Source: Streptomyces sp. P3 | GTDB taxonomy: Bacteria; Actinomycetota; Actinomycetes; Streptomycetales; Streptomycetaceae | Assembly: GCF_003032475.1 (NCBI RefSeq) | Contig: NZ_CP028369.1 | Span: forward strand, 7,440,001-7,504,000 | Direction of reading: 5' to 3' | Length of the DNA stretch: 64,000 bases | In this document: one piece after another, positions 8,937 to 16,975 of the stretch | Numbering within the stretch: position 1 is the first letter of the stretch | Layout: every line of letters starts with the position of its first letter | Program-made: the position numbers and the translations under genes | Notes under the pieces: generated by a model | The model's database searches: none | Told to the model about the DNA's origin: nothing | The model's input: the letters and a program-made list of their open reading frames with translations, nothing else

Positions 8937-11477
8937 TCACGGCTCGGCGGCCGGGACGGGCGGCGGGGTGCGGAACGCCAGCCGCCCGTCCTCGACCTCC
9001 ACCCGCACCCGGTCGCCCTGGCCGACCCGGCCGTCGAGCAGCAGCCGCGAGAGCTGGTTGTCGACCTCGCGCTGGATGGTGCGGCGCAGCGGCCGGGCGC
9101 CGTACTCGGGCTGGTAGCCGCGCTCGGCGAGCCAGTCGACGGCCCCGTCGGCGAACTCGACCGTGACGCCCTGCGCCCGCGCCAGCCGGCGTGTGCCCTC
9201 CAGCAGCAGGTCGGTGATCCGCCGCAGCTGCCCGTCGGTGAGCTGCCGGAAGACGACCACCTCGTCGATCCGGTTCAGGAACTCCGGCCGGAAGTGCTCG
9301 CGCAGCGGCCGCAGGATCCGCTCCCGCCGCGCCTCCTCGCCGCCGCCCGGCCCGAAGCCGATGCCGGGGCCGCGCCGGGTGATCTCCTCCGACCCCAGGT
9401 TGCTGGTCATCACGATCACGGTGTGCGTGAAGTCGACCCTGCGGCCCTGGGAGTCGGTGAGCCGGCCGTCGTCGAGGACCTGCAGCAGGACGTTGAAGAC
9501 GTCCGGGTGGGCCTTCTCCACCTCGTCGAGCAGCAGCAGGGAGTACGGGTGCCGGCGCACGACCTCGGTGAGCTGCCCGGCCTCCTCGTGCCCGACGTAG
9601 CCGGGCGGGGCGCCCACCAGCCGGCTGACCGTGTGCCGTTCCTGGTACTCGCTCATGTCGAGCCGGACCATCCGCTCCTCGCTGCCGAACAGCGCCTCGG
9701 CGAGCGCCCGGGCCAGCTCCGTCTTGCCGACGCCGGTCGGGCCGAGGAACAGGAAGCTGCCGATCGGCCGGGCGGGGCTCGCGAGACCGGCCCGGGAGCG
9801 CAGCACCGCGTCGGAGACGACCCGTACGGCCTCCTCCTGGCCGACCACCCGTTCGTGCAGATGCTCCTCGAGGGCGAGCAGCCGGTCCTTCTCCTCCTGG
9901 GTGAGCCGGGCGACGGGGATGCCGGTCTGCCGGGACACGACCTCGGCGACGGCCTCGGCGGTGACCTCCAGATGCCGGCCGTCGTCGGAGGCGTCCTCGC
10001 CGCCGGTGTCCGCGACGCGCTGCTTCAGCTCGACGATGCGGTCCCGCAGCCGGGTGGCCTCCTCGTACTGTTCGTCCGCGACCGCCCGGTCCTTGTCGCG
10101 GGCGAGATCCTCGATCTCGCGCTCCATCACCCGCACGTCGGTGCCCTTGGCGCGGGAGCCGAGCCGCACCCGGGCGCCGGCCTGGTCGATGAGGTCGATG
10201 GCCTTGTCGGGGAGCCTGCGGTCGCTGAGGTGGCGGTCGGACAGCTCCACGGCCGCCACCAGCGCCTCGTCGGCGTAACGGACCTGGTGGTGGGCCTCGT
10301 AGCGGTCGCGCAGCCCGCGCAGGATCTCCAGCGCGTCCGCGACGGACGGCTCGGGGACGAGGATCGGCTGGAAGCGGCGGGCGAGCGCCGCGTCCTTCTC
10401 GATGCGCCGGAACTCCTCCAGCGTCGTCGCGCCGACGATGTGCAGCTCGCCGCGGGCCAGGGGCGGCTTGAGGATGTTCGCGGCGTCCATCGCCCCGCTC
10501 TCGCCGCCGCCGCCCGCGCCGACGACGGTGTGCAGCTCGTCGATGAACACGATCAGCCGGTCGGAGTGCGCGCGGATCTCGTCGACGACGGTGTTCAGCC
10601 GTTCCTCGAAGTCGCCGCGGTAGCGGGTGCCCGCGACCACGCCGGTCAGGTCGAGGGCGACCACGCGCCGGGAGGCGAGCACGTCCGGCACGTCCCCCTC
10701 GGCGATCCGCTGGGCGAGCCCCTCCACGACGGCGGTCTTGCCGACGCCGGCGTCGCCGATCAGCACCGGGTTGTTCTTGCCGCGCCGGGAGAGGACCTCG
10801 ATGGTCTGCTCGATCTCGTCGTCCCGGCCGATCACCGGGTCGATGCGCCCCTGGCGGGCCAGCTCGGTGAGGTCGCTGCCGTACTTGTCCAGGGTGGGCG
10901 TGGCGGTGGGCCGCTGCCCGTCCGCGGCGCCGGCCGGCCCGGCGGCGTCCGTGGCGTCGGCGGGCAGGCCGGCGGCGGCGAAGCGGGCCGCGTTCAGGAT
11001 GTGCCCGGCCGCGGAGTCCGGGTTGGAGGCGAGGGCGCCGAGCACGTGCTCCGGGCCGATGTGGCCCGCGCCGCGGCTGCGCGCCAGATCGTGCGCGTCC
11101 AGCAGGGCGCGCTTGGCGGCCGGCGTCAGGGACAGCGACGTGGGCGGCGGCGCCTCGCCCGGCGGGTACTGCACCGGCCCCGACCGCTCGTCTATCGCCG
11201 ACGCGAGGGAGTCGGGGTCGGCGCCCGCCCGGCTGAGCAGCGAACGCGTGGGCTCCGCGGAGAGGGCCGCCCGCAGCAGGTGCTCGGTGTCCAGGTCGCG
11301 GCTGCCGTGCTCGGCGGCGTACTGGGCGGCGCCTCGGACGAGGTCGCGCGCGGGCCTGCTGAGGAGCTGGCCGATGTTGATCTGGCGGGGGCCGGGGCGG
11401 GGCCCGCCGAAGAAGCGGGCCAGAAACTCGCCGAAGGGGTCGCCGTAGCCCTCCGGGCCGTTGAAGCCGCTGGTCAT
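8937..11477 (-). CDS. ClpC-like AAA+ unfoldase (Clp ATPase subunit)
   Basis: An 846-residue double-ring AAA+ protein. A Clp_N repeat domain spans about 35-170. D1 has Walker A GDAGVGKT (241-248) and Walker B FIDELH (311-316). A short UVR-type middle helix lies at about 463-488, rather than the long ClpB coiled coil. D2 has Walker A GPTGVGKT (579-586) and Walker B LLLLDEVE (647-654). An IGF tripeptide (706-708) sits in the loop after SNLGSEEI, where ClpP-binding loops lie, so it probably feeds substrates to ClpP. It lacks the canonical ClpC N-terminus and instead starts with a Gly/Pro/Phe-rich segment seen in streptomycete paralogues (often named ClpC2). The start ATG at 11477 has a weak ribosome site. 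Confidence 0.85.
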   Translation of the reverse strand: MTSGFNGPEGYGDPFGEFLARFFGGPRPGPRQINIGQLLSRPARDLVRGAAQYAAEHGSRDLDTEHLLRAALSAEPTRSLLSRAGADPDSLASAIDERSGPVQYPPGEAPPPTSLSLTPAAKRALLDAHDLARSRGAGHIGPEHVLGALASNPDSAAGHILNAARFAAAGLPADATDAAGPAGAADGQRPTATPTLDKYGSDLTELARQGRIDPVIGRDDEIEQTIEVLSRRGKNNPVLIGDAGVGKTAVVEGLAQRIAEGDVPDVLASRRVVALDLTGVVAGTRYRGDFEERLNTVVDEIRAHSDRLIVFIDELHTVVGAGGGGESGAMDAANILKPPLARGELHIVGATTLEEFRRIEKDAALARRFQPILVPEPSVADALEILRGLRDRYEAHHQVRYADEALVAAVELSDRHLSDRRLPDKAIDLIDQAGARVRLGSRAKGTDVRVMEREIEDLARDKDRAVADEQYEEATRLRDRIVELKQRVADTGGEDASDDGRHLEVTAEAVAEVVSRQTGIPVARLTQEEKDRLLALEEHLHERVVGQEEAVRVVSDAVLRSRAGLASPARPIGSFLFLGPTGVGKTELARALAEALFGSEERMVRLDMSEYQERHTVSRLVGAPPGYVGHEEAGQLTEVVRRHPYSLLLLDEVEKAHPDVFNVLLQVLDDGRLTDSQGRRVDFTHTVIVMTSNLGSEEITRRGPGIGFGPGGGEEARRERILRPLREHFRPEFLNRIDEVVVFRQLTDGQLRRITDLLLEGTRRLARAQGVTVEFADGAVDWLAERGYQPEYGARPLRRTIQREVDNQLSRLLLDGRVGQGDRVRVEVEDGRLAFRTPPPVPAAEP

Positions 11478-11802
11478 GGCGTTCCGTTCGATCGACGTGC
11501 GATGCGGTGCCGGGTGCCCTCGGCTGGGGCTTACCCCCCACCTTCGCACGGTCGCCCACCGCGGGCACGCGCAGGAAAACCCGCCGGACCGGGGCCGACG
11601 CCGCGTCGCGCCGGAGTCCCGTACGCGTGCGCTCACGCCCCGCGTGCGGACCGGGGCCGAGGCCGTCCCGCGCCGGGCCGCCGTGCCCGGACAGGGAACC
11701 GGCCGCGCCGTGCCCTCGCGTCCTCGCGGCCGAGCCGGGGGCCGTCCGTCGTGCTCCCGCGGCCGAGCCGGGGGCGACCCGTGGTGGCTCCCGTCGGTGC
11801 GG
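11478..11802. other. Non-coding gap between clp and map, with a direct repeat
   Basis: No convincing gene. An 18-base direct repeat (CGCGGCCGAGCCGGGGGC) is at 11725-11742 and again at 11758-11775. The part next to 11477 should hold the clp promoter, but I found no clear HAIR, CIRCE or ClgR operator. Confidence 0.5.
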
Positions 11803-12573
11803 CTACCGACGCTCGGTCAGCACCCTCGGTCCGCTGTCCGTGATCGCCACCGTGTGCTCCGCGTGGGCCGCGCGCGAGCCGTCGTTGGTGCGCAGGGTCC
11901 AGCCGTCCGGGGCCGCGTGGTAGCCGTCCGTGCCGCCCCCGATCAGCATGGGCTCGATGGCGAGGACCATACCGTGGCGGAGCGGGAGACCGCGGCCCGG
12001 GCGGCCCTCGTTGGGGACCGCCGGGTCCTCGTGCATGTGGCGGCCGATTCCATGGCCCCCGAAGCCCTCCGGGATGCCGTAGCCCGCCGCCCGGCACACC
12101 GTGCCGATGGCGTGCGCGATGTCGCCGATGCGGTTGCCGACGACCGCCGCCTCGATGCCGGCCGCCAAGGCCCGCTCGGCCGTCTCGATCAGCCGGACGT
12201 CCGCCGGGCGCGCCCTGCCGACGACGAAGCTGACGGCCGAGTCGCCCGCCCAGCCGCCCAGTTGCGCGCCGAAGTCGAGCGAGACCAGGTCCCCGTCGCG
12301 CAACCGGTAGCGGGTGGGGATGCCGTGCACGATCGCCTCGTTCACCGACGCGCAGAGCACCGCCGGGAAGGGTGTGGGCGCGAACTCCGGGCGGTAGCCG
12401 AGGAACGGCGACGTGGCGCCCGCGGCCCGCAGCACGTCGTGGGCCAGCTCGTCCAGCTCCAGCAGGGAGACGCCCACGCCGGCGGCCTCGCACGCGGCCG
12501 TCAGCGCCCGGGCGACCACCTGGCCCGCCTCGTACATGGCGTCGATCGATGTGTCCGTCTTCAGTTCCACCAT
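11803..12573 (-). CDS. map: Methionine aminopeptidase, type I
   Basis: A 256-residue metallopeptidase removing N-terminal Met from nascent proteins. The metal ligands are all in place: Asp100 (SLDFGA), Asp111 (GDSAV), His174 (GGHGIG), Glu207 (AIEPM) and Glu239 (AEHTV). The substrate His83 (VHGIP) is also present. It lacks an N-terminal zinc-finger extension. It is unlinked to the ribosomal-protein cluster, so it is probably an accessory paralogue. It is transcribed divergently from a small HTH regulator, with only 32 bases between the start codons, which implies overlapping promoters and perhaps control by that regulator. Confidence 0.92.
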   Translation of the reverse strand: MVELKTDTSIDAMYEAGQVVARALTAACEAAGVGVSLLELDELAHDVLRAAGATSPFLGYRPEFAPTPFPAVLCASVNEAIVHGIPTRYRLRDGDLVSLDFGAQLGGWAGDSAVSFVVGRARPADVRLIETAERALAAGIEAAVVGNRIGDIAHAIGTVCRAAGYGIPEGFGGHGIGRHMHEDPAVPNEGRPGRGLPLRHGMVLAIEPMLIGGGTDGYHAAPDGWTLRTNDGSRAAHAEHTVAITDSGPRVLTERR

Positions 12574-12583
12574 GCCAATTACT

Positions 12584-12593
12584 ATACCGGTAT
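12584..12593. promoter_or_regulatory. ATACC-GGTAT palindrome between map and the HTH gene
   Basis: A perfect 10-base palindrome lies in an AT-rich 32-base gap separating the two divergent ATG codons. Minus-strand TATAGT and plus-strand TAGAAT resemble -10 elements on either side, so both mRNAs could be nearly leaderless. It is a good candidate operator for the HTH protein; binding is inferred. Confidence 0.4.
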
Positions 12594-12605
12594 TAGAATG
12601 GCGGC

Positions 12606-12857
12606 ATGGTGCGTACCCCCCTGACCCCCGAAGAGCGCGAGCGCGGCGAGCGGCTCGGCCGGCTGCTGCGCGAGGCGCGCGGCGGCCGGAGCATGGCCGA
12701 GATCGCGGCGAGCGCGGGAATCTCCGCCGAGACCCTCCGCAAGATCGAGACCGGTCGCGCGCCCACCCCGGCGTTCTTCACCGTCGCCGCGCTCGCCCGC
12801 GTGCTCGGCCTGTCGATGGACGAGCTGGCCGGGCTGTGCTCGGCGGCGGCCGTGTGA
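12606..12857 (+). CDS. Small Xre-family helix-turn-helix regulator
   Basis: An 83-residue protein that is essentially a single Xre/Cro HTH domain. Helices 2 and 3 are in SMAEIAASAGISAETLRKIETGR (residues about 30-52), followed by a dimer-forming LARVLGLSMDEL segment. There is no effector domain. It sits head to head with map and probably autoregulates, possibly also controlling the peptidase gene. The last codons, Ala-Val-stop, form the first unit of a 17-base tandem repeat that continues past the stop. No clear Shine-Dalgarno is present, in keeping with a leaderless start at the ATG at 12606. Confidence 0.8.
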   Translation: MVRTPLTPEERERGERLGRLLREARGGRSMAEIAASAGISAETLRKIETGRAPTPAFFTVAALARVLGLSMDELAGLCSAAAV

Positions 12858-12915
12858 ACGGCGAGGCCGTGTGATCCGCTGGGCCGTGTGATCGGCGAGG
12901 CCGTGTGATCCGCGG
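12848..12915. repeat. 17-bp tandem repeat, four copies, over the end of the HTH gene
   Basis: GGCCGTGTGA cores start at 12848, 12865, 12882 and 12899, each 17 bases apart, followed by ACGGCGA, TCCGCTG, TCGGCGA and TCCGCGG. The first unit contains the stop codon of the HTH gene. In-frame copies each carry a TGA, so the repeat gives redundant stops. Confidence 0.85.
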
Positions 12916-12990
12916 GGCGGTCGCGGGCCCGGCCCGATCCGCTTCGGAGGCCCTGGGTCAAGATTGCGCCATGTCGGCGCCGCGTCCGCT

Positions 12991-13020
12991 TGGAAAAGTG
13001 GCCGTAGCCGCGCTGTAACA
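12991..13020 (+). promoter_or_regulatory. Possible promoter of the 13073 gene
   Basis: TTGGAA (12991-12996) and TGTAAC (13015-13020) with an 18-base spacer resemble a vegetative -35/-10 pair. They lie about 50 bases upstream of the ATG at 13073. Confidence 0.3.
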
Positions 13021-13072
13021 CGGCTGGTGTTTTCTACGAACCGGAGTGATCCGGTCGGGCGGGAGACAAACG

Positions 13073-14641
13073 ATGGCTGTGGAACAACTCCCGGGCAGGG
13101 TGCGGGAGTTCGCGAGCTACCTGAACGCGCTGCTGGCGCGCCTCGACCAGGGCGCCGGCTGGTGCGCGGTCTTCTGGCAACGCGACCCCGACGGCATGCG
13201 GGCCTGCCTCGACGGCCACGAGGTGCCGCCCTGGGACGTCATGGAGGCGGTGCTCCAGGACCTCGCCGCCGCCTACGGAGCCGCGGCCGCCGCGCCGGAG
13301 ACGTCGCGCGCCCGGTCCCTGCACGCCGCCGCGCTCGCCGCCCACGACGCCCGTCCCGGCGGCCGTGACGCCCTGGGGGACCGGCTCGACGTCATGCTCC
13401 GCGAACAGCGCTACGCCGCCGAACGGCAGGCCGACCTGGGACGCCGACTCGCCTCGGCGACCACCCGGGAGCAGGCCGACGCCTTCCGCCTGGACCTCGC
13501 CTGGGCCAACGACGACCACGAACGGGCCACCGCCCGGTGCGCCGAGCTCCGCCGCCGGATGGCCGAGGCGGACCGCCTCCCGGCAGCCGGCGCGCCCCCG
13601 GGCCGCACCGGCCCCACGGCCGCCACGTACGACGCACGGCAGGCGCGCGACGCACCGCACCCGCGCGACGCGGTCCGCACGCACGACACGGGCCACGGGC
13701 ACGACACGGGCAGCGCTCACGACGCCCGGATCGCGTACGAAGCGCGCGCTGCCGGAGCGCCCGAGACGCGGGCCACGCCCGGCCCGGCGTCCGAGCAGGC
13801 CTTCGGCCCGGCATCCGGCCCGGCGTCCGACCCGCTGCCCGTACCGGACTCCGCTTCTGCCGCCCCTCCGGCCGCCGTGCCCAAGCAGCGCAAACGCCGC
13901 CGCGGCAGTGCGCGGTTCGCCGGCATGGCAGACGAGTCCGACGTCGCCCCGCTCGCCGTTCCGCCCGCCTCAGCCTCCGCCCCCGTCCCCTGGCCGGTCG
14001 AACCCACGCCCGCCCCGCCCGCTCGCCGTACCCTGCGAGGCGCCCGCTTCGCCGGAGCGGCCGAGTCGCCGGCCGGGCGGTCCTCCGAGCCGCAGCGCGA
14101 GCCGCTGGACGCGACGGCCCGCAAGGAGACCGTCGAGGCGGTCGGGCAACTGGTGCGACTGCGTGCCGAAGGGCGCAGCGGCGAGGCACACGCCCTGCTC
14201 GTCGACCTCGCCGCGCTGCCCGCCGCACGCATCCCGCTGCTCGCGGCCGAGCTCCAGCGGGCCGGGCTCACCGCGGACTGGACCACCCTGCTCTGGGAGG
14301 CCGCGTCCCTGCCCGCCGACCGGCTGGTCGCCGCGGCCGACGCGCTGGTCGCGGTGGGGCGCACGGCCGACGCGGAGCAGATCCTGCGGCTGGGGGTGGC
14401 CCGGCCGGCGGAGGAGATCGGGCAGGGCGTCCTCGGCCTGGTCCGGGAAGGCCGGCTGCGCGAGGCCCGCGCGCTGCTCGACGCCCACGTCCGGGTCCGC
14501 ACCCCCGAGGAGGCCGCCCGGAGCGCCGCCCCGGACCCGCAGACCCTCGTACCGCTGCTGCTCGAGGCCGCCCGGGCCGCCTCGGAGGAACGCCACCGGG
14601 ACCTGGTGCACGCCCTGCGGGTCGCGGGGTTCACCGGCTGA
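13073..14641 (+). CDS. Low-complexity conserved Streptomyces protein (UL36-like annotation class)
   Basis: 522 residues with no signal peptide. An N-terminal folded part (1-170) opens EQLPGRVREFASYLNALLARL and includes a long charged helix. Next comes a Pro/Ala/His/Asp-rich disordered middle (about 175-340), with many His-Asp and Asp-Ala pairs. Two copies of a basic motif follow, GSARFAG after a KQRKRRR stretch and RGARFAG after RRTL. A C-terminal alpha-helical repeat domain (about 350-520) resembles the tetratricopeptide or HEAT-like tails of streptomycete proteins of this class. No catalytic motif is seen and the function is unknown. The start ATG has GGGAGA upstream. Confidence 0.6.
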   Translation: MAVEQLPGRVREFASYLNALLARLDQGAGWCAVFWQRDPDGMRACLDGHEVPPWDVMEAVLQDLAAAYGAAAAAPETSRARSLHAAALAAHDARPGGRDALGDRLDVMLREQRYAAERQADLGRRLASATTREQADAFRLDLAWANDDHERATARCAELRRRMAEADRLPAAGAPPGRTGPTAATYDARQARDAPHPRDAVRTHDTGHGHDTGSAHDARIAYEARAAGAPETRATPGPASEQAFGPASGPASDPLPVPDSASAAPPAAVPKQRKRRRGSARFAGMADESDVAPLAVPPASASAPVPWPVEPTPAPPARRTLRGARFAGAAESPAGRSSEPQREPLDATARKETVEAVGQLVRLRAEGRSGEAHALLVDLAALPAARIPLLAAELQRAGLTADWTTLLWEAASLPADRLVAAADALVAVGRTADAEQILRLGVARPAEEIGQGVLGLVREGRLREARALLDAHVRVRTPEEAARSAAPDPQTLVPLLLEAARAASEERHRDLVHALRVAGFTG

Positions 14642-14763
14642 CCGCCGCCGCGCCCGTTGCGCCGAACGCACCGCGACTCACCCACAGGGGTGTGAAACGC
14701 GATCGACTCCGCGGGTTGACGACGATGGTCTTGGCAAGCCCGTCCAGGAGGCTTACGTTCGTC

Positions 14764-14794
14764 CCTCTACGACCTTCGTCTACGGGCGTAGAGG
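14764..14794 (+). promoter_or_regulatory. CCTCTACG/CGTAGAGG inverted repeat upstream of nitrilase 1
   Basis: Perfect 8-base arms at 14764-14771 and 14787-14794 flank a 15-base centre, which itself contains another CTACG. It lies 29 bases before the ATG at 14823, where an activator or repressor such as PucR could act. The arms are seen directly; the role is inferred. Confidence 0.35.
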
Positions 14795-14822
14795 CTCTGA
14801 CGTCCCGTCGAAGGAGCAGCTC

Positions 14823-15665
14823 ATGGCCAACGTCGTACGTGCCGCACTGGTCCAGGCCACCTGGACCGGCGACACCGAGTCCATGGTGGCGAAACACGAG
14901 GAGCACGCCCGGGAGGCGGCCCGTCGGGGCGCGAAGATCATCGGGTTCCAGGAGGTGTTCAACGCCCCCTACTTCTGTCAGGTACAGGAGCCCGAGCACT
15001 ACCGCTGGGCGGAGCCGGTCCCGGACGGGCCGACCGTGCGCCGCATGCGGGACCTCGCCCGCGAGACGGGCATGGTGATCGTCGTGCCGGTCTTCGAGGT
15101 CGAGCAGTCCGGCTTCTACTACAACACCGCCGCCGTGATCGACGCCGACGGCTCCTACCTCGGCAAGTACCGCAAACACCACATCCCTCAGGTGAAGGGG
15201 TTCTGGGAGAAGTACTACTTCCGGCCGGGAAACATCGGCTGGCCGGTGTTCGACACGGCCGTCGGCCGGGTCGGCGTGTACATCTGCTACGACCGCCACT
15301 TCCCCGAGGGCTGGCGGCAGCTGGGCCTCAAGGGCGCGCAGCTGGTCTACAACCCGTCCGCCACCCACCGCGGCCTCTCCGCCCACCTGTGGCAGCTGGA
15401 GCAGCCCGCGGCGGCCGTCGCCAACGAGTACTTCGTCGCCGCGATCAACCGGGTCGGCGTCGAGGAGTACGGCGACAACGACTTCTACGGGACGTCGTAC
15501 TTCGTCGACCCGCGCGGCAAGTTCGTCGGCGAGGTCGCGAGCGACAGGGACGAGGAACTCGTGGTCCGCGACCTCGACTTCGACCTCGTCGAGGAGGTCC
15601 GGCAGCAGTGGGCCTTCTACCGCGACCGCCGTCCCGACGCCTACGAGGGGCTGGTGCAGCCGTGA
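14823..15665 (+). CDS. Carbon-nitrogen hydrolase (beta-ureidopropionase-like), copy 1
   Basis: A 280-residue nitrilase-superfamily enzyme with the full catalytic set: Glu44 (GFQE), Lys118 (KYRKHH) and Cys155 (YICYDRH). The sequence resembles N-carbamoyl-beta-alanine amidohydrolase and N-carbamoylputrescine amidase. In this locus it would hydrolyse N-carbamoyl-beta-alanine, the ring-opened product of dihydrouracil, to beta-alanine, CO2 and ammonia. It starts at the ATG at 14823 after AAGGAGC. Its stop overlaps the aminotransferase GTG by four bases, so the two are translationally coupled. It is a close paralogue of the 18747 gene, with catalytic residues at identical positions. Confidence 0.85.
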   Translation: MANVVRAALVQATWTGDTESMVAKHEEHAREAARRGAKIIGFQEVFNAPYFCQVQEPEHYRWAEPVPDGPTVRRMRDLARETGMVIVVPVFEVEQSGFYYNTAAVIDADGSYLGKYRKHHIPQVKGFWEKYYFRPGNIGWPVFDTAVGRVGVYICYDRHFPEGWRQLGLKGAQLVYNPSATHRGLSAHLWQLEQPAAAVANEYFVAAINRVGVEEYGDNDFYGTSYFVDPRGKFVGEVASDRDEELVVRDLDFDLVEEVRQQWAFYRDRRPDAYEGLVQP

Positions 15666-16945
15666 GCGACCTCCACGCCCGGCACCGGAGCGTCCTGCCC
15701 GACTGGCTCGCCCTCTACTACGAGGAGCCGCTGGAGATCACCCACGGCGAGGGCCGGCACGTCTGGGACTCCGAGGGCAACAAGTACCTCGACTTCTTCG
15801 GCGGCATCCTCACCACCATGACCGCGCACGCGTTGCCCGAGGTCACCAAGGCGGTCGCCGAGCAGGCCGGGCGGATCGTCCACTCCTCGACGCTCTACCT
15901 CAACCGGCCCATGGTCGAGCTCGCCGAGCGCATCGCCCACGTCAGCGGCATCCCCGACGCCCGGGTCTTCTTCACCACCTCGGGCACCGAGGCCAACGAC
16001 ACCGCGCTGCTGCTCGCCACCGCCCACCGGCGCAGCAACACCGTGCTGGCGATGCGCAACAGTTACCACGGCCGTTCCTTCAGCGCGGTCGGTATCACCG
16101 GCAACCGAGGCTGGTCGCCGACCTCGCTGTCACCGTTGCAGACGGTGTACGTGCACGGCGGGGTCCGCGGCCGAGGACCTTTCGCCGGTCTGGACGACGC
16201 CGCCTTCGTCGACGCCTGTGTCGCCGACCTCAAGGACCTGCTCGGCCACACCCGCCCGCCCGCCGCCCTGATCGCCGAGCCCATCCAGGGGGTCGGCGGG
16301 TTCACCTCGCCGCCCGACGGCCTCTACGCGGCCTTCCGCGAGGTGCTGGACGAACGCGGCATCCTGTGGATCTCCGACGAGGTGCAGACCGGCTGGGGCC
16401 GCACCGGCGAGCACTTCTGGGGCTGGCAGGCACACGGCCGAAACGGTCCGCCGGACATCGTCACCTTCGCCAAGGGCATCGGCAACGGCATGTCCGTCGG
16501 CGGCGTCATCGCCCGCGCCGAGATCATGAACTGCCTGGACGCCAACAGCATCTCCACCTTCGGCGGCACCCAGATCACCATGGCTGCCGCTCTGGCGAAC
16601 CTCTCCTACCTGCTGGAACACGACCTCCAGGGCAACGCCCGGCGGGTCGGCGGCCTGCTCATCGAGCGGCTGCGGGCCGCCGCCGCCCAGGATCCGGGCG
16701 TGCGCGAGGTGCGCGGGCGCGGCCTCATGATCGGCATGGAGCTGACCCGGCCGGGCACCGGACTGGCCGACCCGGACCGGGCGTCCGCCGTGCTGGAGGC
16801 GGCCCGCGCCGACGGGCTGCTGATCGGCAAGGGCGGCGGCCACGACACCAGCGCCCTGCGCGTCGCCCCGCCGCTGTCCCTGACCGTGGCGGAGGCCGAA
16901 GAGGGCGCCGCGATCCTCGAGAGCGCGCTGAGGAGCACGCGGTAG
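15662..16945 (+). CDS. Class III PLP aminotransferase (beta-alanine/omega-amino acid type)
   Basis: A 427-residue fold-type I enzyme. The PLP lysine is Lys271 (TFAKGIGNG), Asp239 lies in WISDEVQTG, and the phosphate-binding SGTEAND is at 108-114. It resembles the AGXT2/aspartate aminotransferase family group of omega-aminotransferases. In this context it should move the amino group of beta-alanine, made by the coupled nitrilase, to pyruvate or 2-oxoglutarate, giving malonate semialdehyde. The GTG at 15662 overlaps the nitrilase stop by four bases. The PucR gene follows 30 bases later in the same direction. Confidence 0.87.
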   Translation: MSDLHARHRSVLPDWLALYYEEPLEITHGEGRHVWDSEGNKYLDFFGGILTTMTAHALPEVTKAVAEQAGRIVHSSTLYLNRPMVELAERIAHVSGIPDARVFFTTSGTEANDTALLLATAHRRSNTVLAMRNSYHGRSFSAVGITGNRGWSPTSLSPLQTVYVHGGVRGRGPFAGLDDAAFVDACVADLKDLLGHTRPPAALIAEPIQGVGGFTSPPDGLYAAFREVLDERGILWISDEVQTGWGRTGEHFWGWQAHGRNGPPDIVTFAKGIGNGMSVGGVIARAEIMNCLDANSISTFGGTQITMAAALANLSYLLEHDLQGNARRVGGLLIERLRAAAAQDPGVREVRGRGLMIGMELTRPGTGLADPDRASAVLEAARADGLLIGKGGGHDTSALRVAPPLSLTVAEAEEGAAILESALRSTR

Positions 16946-16975
16946 CGCAGGCCTGAGCCAAGGGAACACATCGCC

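Noticed and set aside
11478..11802. HAIR/CIRCE/ClgR operator in front of the clp gene
   Set aside because: No inverted repeat matching these consensus sites was seen.
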